From JBCCAG01 sp050330955 (GTDB lineage: Bacteria; Cyanobacteriota; Cyanobacteriia; CAKZMO01), in assembly GCA_050330955.1 (NCBI GenBank), contig JBHJHJ010000084.1, positions 5,781 to 69,780 on the forward strand: DNA of 64,000 nucleotides, given 5' to 3'. Shown here one piece after another: positions 51,639 through 59,403 of the stretch (positions are counted from its first letter, which is position 1; each line of letters starts with the position of its first letter). A program made the translations under genes and the position numbers. A model generated the notes under the pieces. That model had not been told where the DNA came from. It was given only the letters and a program-made list of their open reading frames with translations, and made no database searches.

Positions 51639-54172
51639 CACTCTCTCAACCCCCCGTCAATTCACGGCAGTCGTGGTTGACCCGCGGGCTGGTCAAGCTG
51701 CCCAGCTGGTTTGATGCACTCCTACCCCGGCGATCGCAAGGGCTCCTAGTCCTGCTTGGCCTATTGGTCATGCTGGTTTCGGTGCCGCTGATTGTGACAT
51801 CGCTCGAGGTATGGCAGCAGGGTATTGTTGCTCTCGTCTTCATCGTGATGGGCTGGGGAATTGTCATCCTGGAGCAGCGCCAGGGTGACTGGCGTGCCAG
51901 CGAGTATCTGCACCTGTTTCTGGTGTGGCTCAGCGTAATCACCACCTTGAGGTATCTATTCTACCGGGCGAGCTATACGCTCAACTTCTCGACTGTGCTG
52001 AGCAGCATCTTTACCCTACTGCTGTTTTCCGCTGAGCTATATGCCATCCTCACGCTGCTGCTCACCTACTTCCAAACCATTCGCATACGCGATCGCGAGC
52101 CGGTCTCCCTGGCCCACGTCCCAGAGCAGCAGCTCCCCTCGGTCGACATCTACATCCCCACCTACAACGAAGACATTGCCATCGTCCGCAAGACGGCTCT
52201 GGCGGCCCTCGCTGTGGACTATCCCGCCTATAAGCGGCAGGTGTTCGTGCTTGACGATGGCCGTAAAGATCCCGAGCGCCGCCGCCTGCTGCAGCACATG
52301 TGCCAGCAAATCGGCTGCACCATGCTGACGCGCCCCAACAATGACCACGCCAAAGCCGGCAACATCAACACCGCACTGCCCCGCACGCCGGGGGAGCTGG
52401 TCTTGATTCTCGACTGCGACCATATTCCCAGTAAACAAATTCTGCAGCACACGGTGGGCTTTTTTCAAAACCCCAAGGTCTCCCTAGTGCAGACGCCCCA
52501 CTGGTTCTATAACCCCGACCCCTTCGAGCGCAACCTCCTCACCCAGGGCCGGATTCCCGTGGGCAATGAGCTGTTTTACAAGCTTGTACAGAAGAGCAAC
52601 GACTTTTGGAATGCTACATTTTTCTGTGGATCGGCGGCGGTCATTCGTAAATCTCACCTGATGGAGGTGGGCGGCATCGCGGTAGAAACCGTGACAGAAG
52701 ACTGCCACACTTCGCTACGGCTGCATAAGCTGGGCTACGAGACGGTCTACTACGACAAAATCATGGTAGCGGGTTTGGCGCCAGATACTTTTTCAGCCTA
52801 CGTGGGACAACAAATCCGCTGGGCACGAGGCATGGCGCAAATTTTGCGCCTAGAGAAGCCTCTGTTTAACTGGAAGCTGACGCTGTCCCAGCGCCTATGC
52901 TATACGTCGGCCACATCTCACTTTTTCTACGGGTTCCCTCGACTGATGTACGCGATCGCCCCTGTGCTCTATCTCTTGGGCGGAATTAATCCTATCCGGG
53001 GCCTCGGTGTAGAAACCCTAGCCTATGCTCTGCCCCACATCATCTTGTCGATGAACGCCAACTTTATTGCCCAAAAGGGCATTCGGTTTTCGTTCTGGAA
53101 CGAAATTTTCGAGTACGCGATGGCGTACCGCACAGGGATTGTGACGCTGATGGCACTGCTTAACCCAAAACTGGGGAGCTTCAACGTTACGGCCAAAGGG
53201 GTATCGGTCACCAAGCGGGTGTTTGACCTCCAGTCGGCGTGGGTCACGGTCGGGCTCGTTGGGCTACTGGTGTGTTCGCTGCTGGCGGTACCCTTTTGGC
53301 TGATTGTACGCCCAGAGTCTCAGCAGGCGGTGCTCATCAACGCCCTGTGGTGTGTGTTCAACTTAGTGATGGTTTCAGCTGCCGCGGTGGTCGCTTTTGA
53401 GCAGCCACAGATGCGCCGAGCCCACCGTCTGCAGCGCCATCTGCCAGTGACTGTGGCTGGTATTGACCAGCCCCTACAGGGTCAAACCATAGACATCAGC
53501 GAGAGCGGAGCGCGCATTCAGCTTGAAAGCTGGCCCAACTTGCCCGATATCATCGAACTCGATATCCAGGGAGATTTCGGGGCGAGGGTGCAGCTTGAGG
53601 CTGAGATCCTGAGGGTGCAGCCCATAGACGGCGGCGTTGTGCTGGGCGTCGACTTTGTGGACCTCACGCCAGAGCAGTCTGACGCGCTGGTGCTGGTCCT
53701 CTATTCCGATGTTGAAGAGTGGTACAGCCAGCGGCGGACAGACGTTGATCGCCCCTTCTCATCCCTCAGGTTTATGGCGACAAGCTTAGCGCGGGCGTTC
53801 AAAGACCCAAAGCCGTCCCAAAAGACCCCCGTATTCAGGCAGGTTCAGGGCCCAGCTCAAATTTACTGGAACGGTCAGCACTACCCAGCAATGGGCACTG
53901 AAATGAACTCTCGCTGCATCCGGCTTGAGATTGACCTGGCTCAAGCGCCTGATCTGATGTCGCTGTCGGCGTCAAAGCCAGCGGTGGGACTTTTGATGGG
54001 GAGGCCTCATCAGGCCGAACCGGTACGCCTTGTCGCTCAACTGGCGAGCATTGTGCCAACTGAAGACTCTGGCCTCCCTCGGGGGAAAGCAATAGTCGAG
54101 CTAAAGTTTCCCAAGGCTCTCAACCCCCGTCAGGGTTACAAGATCAGGCAGCTCTTGCGGGAGCTAACGTGA
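51635..54172 (+). CDS. bcsA: Cellulose synthase catalytic subunit BcsA with PilZ domain
   Basis: 845 residues, UDP-glucose-dependent GT2 polymerase. N-terminal membrane helices, then the glycosyltransferase with DDGRKD (Asp207), DCD at 260-262, TED at 354-356 and QQIRW at 392-396; further membrane helices follow. A PilZ domain (about 590-690) has the c-di-GMP motif RRAHR (594-598) and DISESG (DxSxxG), so activity should depend on c-di-GMP. About 80 residues of extra C-terminal domain are unassigned. The start is ATG overlapping the bcsB stop (ATGA). Confidence 0.95.
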   Translation: MTLSQPPVNSRQSWLTRGLVKLPSWFDALLPRRSQGLLVLLGLLVMLVSVPLIVTSLEVWQQGIVALVFIVMGWGIVILEQRQGDWRASEYLHLFLVWLSVITTLRYLFYRASYTLNFSTVLSSIFTLLLFSAELYAILTLLLTYFQTIRIRDREPVSLAHVPEQQLPSVDIYIPTYNEDIAIVRKTALAALAVDYPAYKRQVFVLDDGRKDPERRRLLQHMCQQIGCTMLTRPNNDHAKAGNINTALPRTPGELVLILDCDHIPSKQILQHTVGFFQNPKVSLVQTPHWFYNPDPFERNLLTQGRIPVGNELFYKLVQKSNDFWNATFFCGSAAVIRKSHLMEVGGIAVETVTEDCHTSLRLHKLGYETVYYDKIMVAGLAPDTFSAYVGQQIRWARGMAQILRLEKPLFNWKLTLSQRLCYTSATSHFFYGFPRLMYAIAPVLYLLGGINPIRGLGVETLAYALPHIILSMNANFIAQKGIRFSFWNEIFEYAMAYRTGIVTLMALLNPKLGSFNVTAKGVSVTKRVFDLQSAWVTVGLVGLLVCSLLAVPFWLIVRPESQQAVLINALWCVFNLVMVSAAAVVAFEQPQMRRAHRLQRHLPVTVAGIDQPLQGQTIDISESGARIQLESWPNLPDIIELDIQGDFGARVQLEAEILRVQPIDGGVVLGVDFVDLTPEQSDALVLVLYSDVEEWYSQRRTDVDRPFSSLRFMATSLARAFKDPKPSQKTPVFRQVQGPAQIYWNGQHYPAMGTEMNSRCIRLEIDLAQAPDLMSLSASKPAVGLLMGRPHQAEPVRLVAQLASIVPTEDSGLPRGKAIVELKFPKALNPRQGYKIRQLLRELT

Positions 54173-54180
54173 GCTGTCAG

Positions 54181-54215
54181 GTGGGATGGGAGGAGGTCTC
54201 ATCCTCTCATCCCAC
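54181..54215. terminator. Hairpin between bcsA and the next convergent gene
   Basis: Arms 54181-54194 and 54202-54215 (GTGGGATGGGAGGA with TCCTCTCATCCCAC) pair over 14 positions with one G-U wobble and a 7-nt loop. It lies between two convergent genes. There is no T-run, so termination would rest on the stem. Confidence 0.65.
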
Positions 54216-54231
54216 AAATCAAACGAGGCCG

Positions 54232-54564
54232 CTATAGTGGCGTAAAGGTGCGGAGTAGCTTCAGTACCCGCAGCTGAAAGAGCAAATCCTGCAGTTCAGA
54301 GCTGACTTCTGGGGGGTACTCGCGCTCTGCCAACTCTGCCAGCAGTTCCGCATATTCGACTGCCGTTAGGGGTTCTCCATCTACGGGCGATCGCGCCTCC
54401 AGGATGATTTCGGTGCGGGCCACCTCTTCTGGCACATCTTCTGGCGGCGGCAGCGCCACAGCGGGAAGTAGAGTAACCCCAGGCCCGCCCACGGCCAGCA
54501 ACAAAGTCATCCACTGTAGAGGTGTACGGCGGTACCCCCTCTCCAACCAGCCAAAATCCTGCAT
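54232..54564 (-). CDS. Small protein with N-terminal membrane segment
   Basis: 110 residues. A hydrophobic stretch at about 17-38 (MTLLLAVGGPGVTLLPAVAL region) looks like a signal or anchor; the rest is acidic and helical, with LTAVEYAELLAELAEREY and LQDLLFQLRVLKLLRT. The pattern recalls a conserved cyanobacterial small protein of unknown function. It lies 5 bp after the ispD stop and is probably co-transcribed with it. Confidence 0.72.
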   Translation of the reverse strand: MQDFGWLERGYRRTPLQWMTLLLAVGGPGVTLLPAVALPPPEDVPEEVARTEIILEARSPVDGEPLTAVEYAELLAELAEREYPPEVSSELQDLLFQLRVLKLLRTFTPL

Positions 54565-54569
54565 TTTCC

Positions 54570-55265
54570 CTACGGGGTATACCCGTCCCGATTCTGCAAA
54601 ATAAATGTCGCGATCGCCAAGTCCATCGGCGTCGTAATTTTCAGGTTTGTCTCTTCGCCTTCCACAATTTGAACCGGCAGTCCGCAGCGCTCAAACAGCG
54701 CCGCATCATCCGTTACCGCCCAGTTTAGCTCGCGGCCCTGGCTGTGGCACTGCCGCAGCTTTTCCACCTCAAAGCCCTGGGGCGTTTGCGCGGCCCACAG
54801 GTTCTTCCGGTCGGGGGTACGCTCAACCTGCGCCGTACCGGGAGCGACGACTTTAATCGTGTCTTTCACCGGCACCGCTGCAATCAAGCCGGCACAGGTC
54901 TGCAGTGCCTGGACGCAGCGGGTAAACAGATCAGGCGTAGCCAAACACCGCGCCCCGTCGTGAATCAGCACATGGGTGGCGCCCTCAGGCAGCGACTCCA
55001 GCCCGTTATACACGGACTCTTGCCGCGTCTCCCCCCCCTGAATTAGCTCGACGGGCGTCTGTAGCGAGAGCGCCGCCAGAATTTGCTTGACGTCGGGCCA
55101 ATCGTAAGACTGCCCTAGGATGCCAATCCAGTTAATTTCTGGGCAGCGGTCTGCCGCCTGCAGGGTCCAGGCGAGCACCGGCTGCGCCATCAGCGGCAGC
55201 AGCAGCTTGTTGCGATCGCTGCCCATGCGTCGACCTCGGCCCGCTGCAGGAATGAGTAAATGCAC
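54570..55265 (-). CDS. ispD: 2-C-methyl-D-erythritol 4-phosphate cytidylyltransferase
   Basis: 231 residues from the GTG at 55265, giving the usual N-terminus (MHLLIPAAGRGRRMG). A GTG at 55337 would add 24 residues with no family match. Conserved motifs: the CTP-binding AAGRGRRMGSDRNKLLLPL, HDGARCLATPDLF, and WAAQTPQGFEVEKL, then VTDDAALFE. Third step of the MEP isoprenoid pathway, feeding carotenoid and chlorophyll side chains. Confidence 0.95.
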   Translation of the reverse strand: MHLLIPAAGRGRRMGSDRNKLLLPLMAQPVLAWTLQAADRCPEINWIGILGQSYDWPDVKQILAALSLQTPVELIQGGETRQESVYNGLESLPEGATHVLIHDGARCLATPDLFTRCVQALQTCAGLIAAVPVKDTIKVVAPGTAQVERTPDRKNLWAAQTPQGFEVEKLRQCHSQGRELNWAVTDDAALFERCGLPVQIVEGEETNLKITTPMDLAIATFILQNRDGYTP

Positions 55266-55428
55266 GGTTTGCTCTGTAGAAAATTTATCTATAGAAGGTC
55301 TAGTCCTTGGCTCAGAGCGTGGTCCGATTAAAGGCACAACCCAGAGCTGTGAGTATCCTACCTCGGTTAACCGCCAAAGCTAAACTCTAGGTCTGAGGCC
55401 ACACGTCACAGATTCATGCCTCTGCTCT

Positions 55429-55456
55429 TTTGATTCCGGAGTCCTTCCTCTACAAT
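55429..55456 (+). promoter_or_regulatory. Possible promoter of the GT9 gene
   Basis: A -10-like TACAAT at 55451-55456 and a -35-like TTTGAT at 55429-55434, 16 bp apart, lie about 30 bp before the start codon. Judged by eye only. Confidence 0.35.
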
Positions 55457-55483
55457 TAAGAGCGGATTCTTCCGGTGAACACC

Positions 55484-56449
55484 ATGCGCATATTGGCTCT
55501 TGTCCCTGGTGGGATTGGCGACCAAGTTCTCTTTTTTCCAACGCTGAGCGACCTAAAGCAGACCTATCCCAACGCTGAGATTGACGTTGTCGTTGAACCT
55601 CGGGCCAAGGGAGCCTACCGCGTCTGTCCGTCCGTCAGCGACGTGATTGCATTTGACTTCAAGAACCGCAATAGCCCAGCCGACTGGGCTAACCTGCTGG
55701 GGGTGATTCGGGAGCGCTACTACGACGTAGCCCTTTCATTAGGAAGCCGCTGGAGCGTCGGGCTCCTGCTGTGGCTGACCGGAACGCCGAACCGGGTGGG
55801 CTATGCCAGCAGCATCGGCAGTTGGTTTCTCACTAACCCTGTACCCCTCAAGCCTGAGCAGTACGCCGCCTGCATGTACCACGACCTACTGCAGGGATTA
55901 AGTATTGACACATCCTGCCCCCTGCCCAGCATCAGCGTCCCTAAAAGCGACATCGATTGGGCAGATGGTGAGCGATCGCGCCTAGAGGTGGGCGATCGCG
56001 GCTATGTGCTCATCCACGGCGGCTCTAGCCAGCTTGCCAAAGACAAGGGCATCGACAAGCTCTACCCGGTGGAGTCTTGGGTCACCATTGTTCAAGACTT
56101 TCAAAAGCGGCAGCCCGACCTACCTGTTGTTGTGGTACAAGGGCCGGAAGATGAGGACTTTGTCGCCCAGCTCAAGCATTCGGCAAATATTAAGGTGACG
56201 CAGCCCGGCGACATCGGTAAGCTGGCGGCGATGATTGCTGGGGCAAACCTGATGCTCTGTACCGACAGCGCCCCCATGCACCTAGCGGTTGCCCTTAAGG
56301 TCTACACTTTGGCCCTATTTGGCCCCACGGACCCGGCGCGGTTACTGCCCCAGGACGACAAGTTCATTGGCATCAAGTCTGATACGGGAAACATGGCGGA
56401 CATCCCGCCTGAAAAGGTCCTAAATCAGGTGTGGGGCGGCGCGTCGTAG
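55484..56449 (+). CDS. GT9 family glycosyltransferase, heptosyltransferase-like
   Basis: 321 residues from the ATG at 55484 (MRILALVPGGIGDQVLFFP). A GTG nine bases earlier is less likely. GT-B fold: GGIGDQVLFFPTL, the C-terminal donor-binding segment YVLIHGGSSQ and CTDSAPMHLAVAL followed by LFGPTDPAR. The family transfers sugars (heptoses in Gram-negatives) to lipopolysaccharide-like acceptors; cyanobacterial members are not well characterised. It stands on the other strand from ispD. Confidence 0.9.
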   Translation: MRILALVPGGIGDQVLFFPTLSDLKQTYPNAEIDVVVEPRAKGAYRVCPSVSDVIAFDFKNRNSPADWANLLGVIRERYYDVALSLGSRWSVGLLLWLTGTPNRVGYASSIGSWFLTNPVPLKPEQYAACMYHDLLQGLSIDTSCPLPSISVPKSDIDWADGERSRLEVGDRGYVLIHGGSSQLAKDKGIDKLYPVESWVTIVQDFQKRQPDLPVVVVQGPEDEDFVAQLKHSANIKVTQPGDIGKLAAMIAGANLMLCTDSAPMHLAVALKVYTLALFGPTDPARLLPQDDKFIGIKSDTGNMADIPPEKVLNQVWGGAS

Positions 56450-56507
56450 GGATCGCCCGGCAATGGCTATTCGCCCCTGCCTACCCTGCCCGACGCGCCC
56501 CGACATA

Positions 56508-57362
56508 TTACAACCGCGACGCCGCAAACGTATCGCACTGCGCCACATCCCCCGTCTCTAGCCCCTGGGTAAACCACCGCACCCGCTGCTCAGAGCTGCC
56601 ATGGGTAAAGGCGTCCGGCACCACATACCCCTGGGAGCGGCGCTGGAGGCGATCGTCTCCAATGGCACTGGCGGCGTTGAGGCCTTCCTGGATGTCGCCT
56701 CGCTCTAGCGCTACGTTCTCAGACCGACTGGTGTAATTGGCCCAAATGCCTGCCAAGCAGTCCGCCTGTAGTTCAAGCCGCACGGAGAGCTGATTGGCCT
56801 CAGTGCGGCTCGCCCGCTGCTGCGCCTGCCGCACCTGATCCGAGATACCGAGCTGATTTTGTACGTGGTGCGCCACCTCGTGGGCCACGACGTAGGCCTG
56901 GGCGAAGTCTCCTGGTGCTCCAAGCTGGGAGTCCATCGCTTGGAAGAAACTCAGGTCGATGTATATCTTCTCGTCCGCTGGACAATAGAAGGGGCCTACT
57001 GCCGCCTGAGCATAGCCACAGGCTGACTCTACAGCATTTGAGAACAGCACCAGATTGGGCTCCTGGTAGTCTCGCCCGATCTCAGCAAATAGCTCATTCC
57101 AGGTATCTTCAGTGTCTGCAAGCACCACCGACACAAACTCAGCGAGCTGATCTTGCTCTGGGGAGGTAGCGGTGGGCGGCGCTGATGGCCCTGGACCAGA
57201 CGATGTGCCCTGGAAAATGACGGACGGGTCACCCCCAAGCAGCAAAACAATAACCGCTAAGATGATTGCACCGATGCCGCCGCCACCCACAAGCACAGGC
57301 CCTGCGCCTTGACCCCGTCTATCTTCTACGTTCTCACTTCGTCGTCCAAACTGCCAGCGCAT
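56508..57362 (-). CDS. Neutral zinc metallopeptidase, YpfJ-type
   Basis: 284 residues: short basic head, one membrane helix (about 24-43), and a large soluble domain with the zinc motif HEVAHH (HExxH) in VVAHEVAHHVQNQLG. The following ELQADCLAGIWANY contains the third-ligand Glu/Asp region of this family, and RFYCP-type segments (AVGPFYCPADEKIYIDLSFF) precede it. Substrates of these membrane-anchored proteases are not established. Confidence 0.9.
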   Translation of the reverse strand: MRWQFGRRSENVEDRRGQGAGPVLVGGGGIGAIILAVIVLLLGGDPSVIFQGTSSGPGPSAPPTATSPEQDQLAEFVSVVLADTEDTWNELFAEIGRDYQEPNLVLFSNAVESACGYAQAAVGPFYCPADEKIYIDLSFFQAMDSQLGAPGDFAQAYVVAHEVAHHVQNQLGISDQVRQAQQRASRTEANQLSVRLELQADCLAGIWANYTSRSENVALERGDIQEGLNAASAIGDDRLQRRSQGYVVPDAFTHGSSEQRVRWFTQGLETGDVAQCDTFAASRL

Positions 57363-57468
57363 AGTGCTCTCTCGGTGGGTTCGTGGTCTTCAATGTCAAG
57401 ACGATGGTAGATCAAAACTTAACCTGAGCCATAACCCCTACGAAATAATTGCGCTGCAGCAGAATTGA

Positions 57469-58041
57469 TTACTGACGACCCATCACCTGCACAAGCCAAA
57501 GCGAGATAGCAATGCCAAAAAAGTGGGCTAGGGCAATATTGATATTGGCCTGCACCACCCAAATATCTAAGGGCTGAATCGCCTGGGTGATGCGCTCAAA
57601 AATTGCGGCACCGCCCTGGGGCTGCGAAAGGGCTTTGCTCACCAGCGCGCCGATGAGGGCTTCCCCACCCAGCAATGTCAGCAGCATACCCGCCATATTG
57701 ACCAGTAGCCCAATTCTTAGCGATCGCACCACCTCACTGGGTCTGGGTCTCGCCTCGCTGTTGGGCGATCGCAGCTTACGGGACACTCGGGTATATCGAA
57801 AGGCCCAGTACGCCCCGCCATATAGGGCCAGTAACCCAAGCCCAGCTAGGGCCAAGCCGATCCCTGCGCCTGGGTTATCTCGCGGGACGTCGCTGCTGCT
57901 CTGAAAGTTAATCAGCACCGTGGAAAACAGCAGCGTCAGGGAAGAAACTACTGCCAAGATGAACTGAATCCAAAAGCTCGTCCAGCCGTACCAGCGAAAT
58001 GATCGCGTAATGCGCTGCAGGTAGGAATCTTTGTCTAGCAT
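57469..58041 (-). CDS. DUF3611 membrane protein
   Basis: 190 residues from the ATG at 58041 (MLDKDSYLQRITRSFRWYGW), which matches the start of the DUF3611 family of cyanobacteria and chloroplasts; longer frames to 58098 are rejected. Four membrane helices are visible (for example WIQFILAVVSSLTLLFSTVL, IGLALAGLGLLALYGGAYW). The function is unknown, probably thylakoid or envelope. Confidence 0.9.
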   Translation of the reverse strand: MLDKDSYLQRITRSFRWYGWTSFWIQFILAVVSSLTLLFSTVLINFQSSSDVPRDNPGAGIGLALAGLGLLALYGGAYWAFRYTRVSRKLRSPNSEARPRPSEVVRSLRIGLLVNMAGMLLTLLGGEALIGALVSKALSQPQGGAAIFERITQAIQPLDIWVVQANINIALAHFFGIAISLWLVQVMGRQ

Positions 58042-58134
58042 TGAGGGGAGCTGACTGAGGAAGAGACGTCGTAGAGCAATATGATTAAACCATAGCACTT
58101 GGCCGTCTGTAGCTGCGGCGCGATCGTATCTGGC

Positions 58135-58989
58135 CTAGCTACGGCGCGATCGCACCCACAGCGAGAGCCCCCCTAAACCCAGCAGTCCCAGCCCCCCCGA
58201 CAGTGGATTTTGGTCAACGCCAGACAGCCACTGGGGCACCCCGTCCGCGTAGGTGACTAAATTCCCGACGGCGATCAAATAGTAGCCCCACACGAGCCCC
58301 CCGTGCAGACCAATGGCCATGCCCAACCGTCCCCGACAGCCGCGCCGCGCCCACACAAGTATCAGCCCCAGCAGCACCAGACCTGGAAACTGAGGCGCAG
58401 TACGAACAATTTCGCCCACCGGCTTGATAAAGTGCAGGGCGGCAAAGGTCAGGCTGCTGCCCCACAGCGCCGTTCGGCGGGAGTAGTCTTCCTCCAGCTC
58501 CCCCAGCAGCCAGCCGCGAAACACCAGCTCCTCTCCTAAGGCAATTCCTACCGCTACCGCCAGTCCCTCTAGGGCGATCGCCCCCATTTTTCCCCAAGCG
58601 TCGGGCAGACCATCCCAGGCCACCCAATCCAGCAGCCCCTGCAGGATAAACAGCAGCGCCAGGCTAAGCACCGCTGCCCCAAAGCCCAGCGCAAACTCGC
58701 GTAGGTTGTGCTGGGTCGGGGGCAAGCCATAGCGATCGCGCAGGCGGGACCGATAAAGGGTGCGGCTCCAAAAACGCAGCAGAACCACAAACGCCACCAG
58801 GGCCGCGGTAATGACCAAAATGCTGACGGTGTTGGGGTCGCTGACCTGCCAGCGCACGAGGCCATAGACCGGGAGCCACAGCAGTAGGAGCACCGCAATG
58901 AACAGAGCGATGCGTTTGGGGGCGGAGCGGTTGGCCAAGGCGGGGCCAAAGAGTCCTGTCAAAAACTGCAGTGGTTCGAGCTTGGGCAT
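58135..58989 (-). CDS. CPBP-family intramembrane protease
   Basis: 284 residues from the ATG at 58989; a TTG at 59013 would add eight residues. About six to eight membrane helices. The CPBP motifs are EELVFRGWLLGELEE (EExxxR) and FAALHFIKP (second His motif). Family members are CAAX-type proteases or chaperone-like membrane proteins; in cyanobacteria their targets are mostly unknown. Confidence 0.88.
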   Translation of the reverse strand: MPKLEPLQFLTGLFGPALANRSAPKRIALFIAVLLLLWLPVYGLVRWQVSDPNTVSILVITAALVAFVVLLRFWSRTLYRSRLRDRYGLPPTQHNLREFALGFGAAVLSLALLFILQGLLDWVAWDGLPDAWGKMGAIALEGLAVAVGIALGEELVFRGWLLGELEEDYSRRTALWGSSLTFAALHFIKPVGEIVRTAPQFPGLVLLGLILVWARRGCRGRLGMAIGLHGGLVWGYYLIAVGNLVTYADGVPQWLSGVDQNPLSGGLGLLGLGGLSLWVRSRRS

Positions 58990-59050
58990 CGCCTGGGTAA
59001 AAAAAATCGGCAACCATCCACGACGGCCACCGACATAAACCTTTGATTCA

Positions 59051-59132
59051 TGCGGATGAAGGGACTTGAACCCCCACGTCCGAAGACACTAGAACCTAAA
59101 TCTAGCGCGTCTACCAATTCCGCCACATCCGC
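59051..59132 (-). tRNA. tRNA-Leu (UAG)
   Basis: Folded by eye: acceptor GCGGATG/CATCCGC, D arm GGCGGAATTGGTAGACG, anticodon stem CTAGA/TCTAG with the 7-nt loop TTTAGGT, giving anticodon UAG, a variable arm, and T-loop GGTTCAAGTCC. Length is 82 nt, with A as discriminator. CCA is not encoded. It reads CUA and probably other CUN leucine codons. Confidence 0.95.
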
Positions 59133-59225
59133 GTATCCAGGTCTCCTATATTAGCAAAGCGATCGCCGTTTAGCACAATATTTTTGGCGCAAAACCACAA
59201 AGGGCTAGGGTGCAGGGGTGGGGGT

Positions 59226-59390
59226 GGGAACCTTCTTGAAGAAGGTGCGCATTTAGCGTCTTGGAAGCCCCCAACCCTAGCCCATCCCCCAAATATGAGG
59301 GAAGGGAACCGGCCTCCCCTCTCCCAATGTTGGGAGAGGGGTCAGGGGTGAGGGCCTTCGATACGCTAAACAGATACTGAAGAAGGTCCC
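59226..59390. mobile_element. MITE-like element with terminal inverted repeats
   Basis: A 165-bp block whose left end (GGGAACCTTCTTGAAGAAGG and onward to TTTAGCGT) is mirrored by the right end (ACGCTAAACAG ... GAAGAAGGTCCC), imperfect inverted repeats of about 30 bp. Inside is a perfect 12-bp hairpin CCCCTCTCCCAA/TTGGGAGAGGGG at 59316-59341, similar to a repeat scattered in many cyanobacterial genomes. It contains no open frame. No target duplication was found by eye. Confidence 0.55.
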
Positions 59391-59403
59391 ACAGCGCGAT
59401 CGC

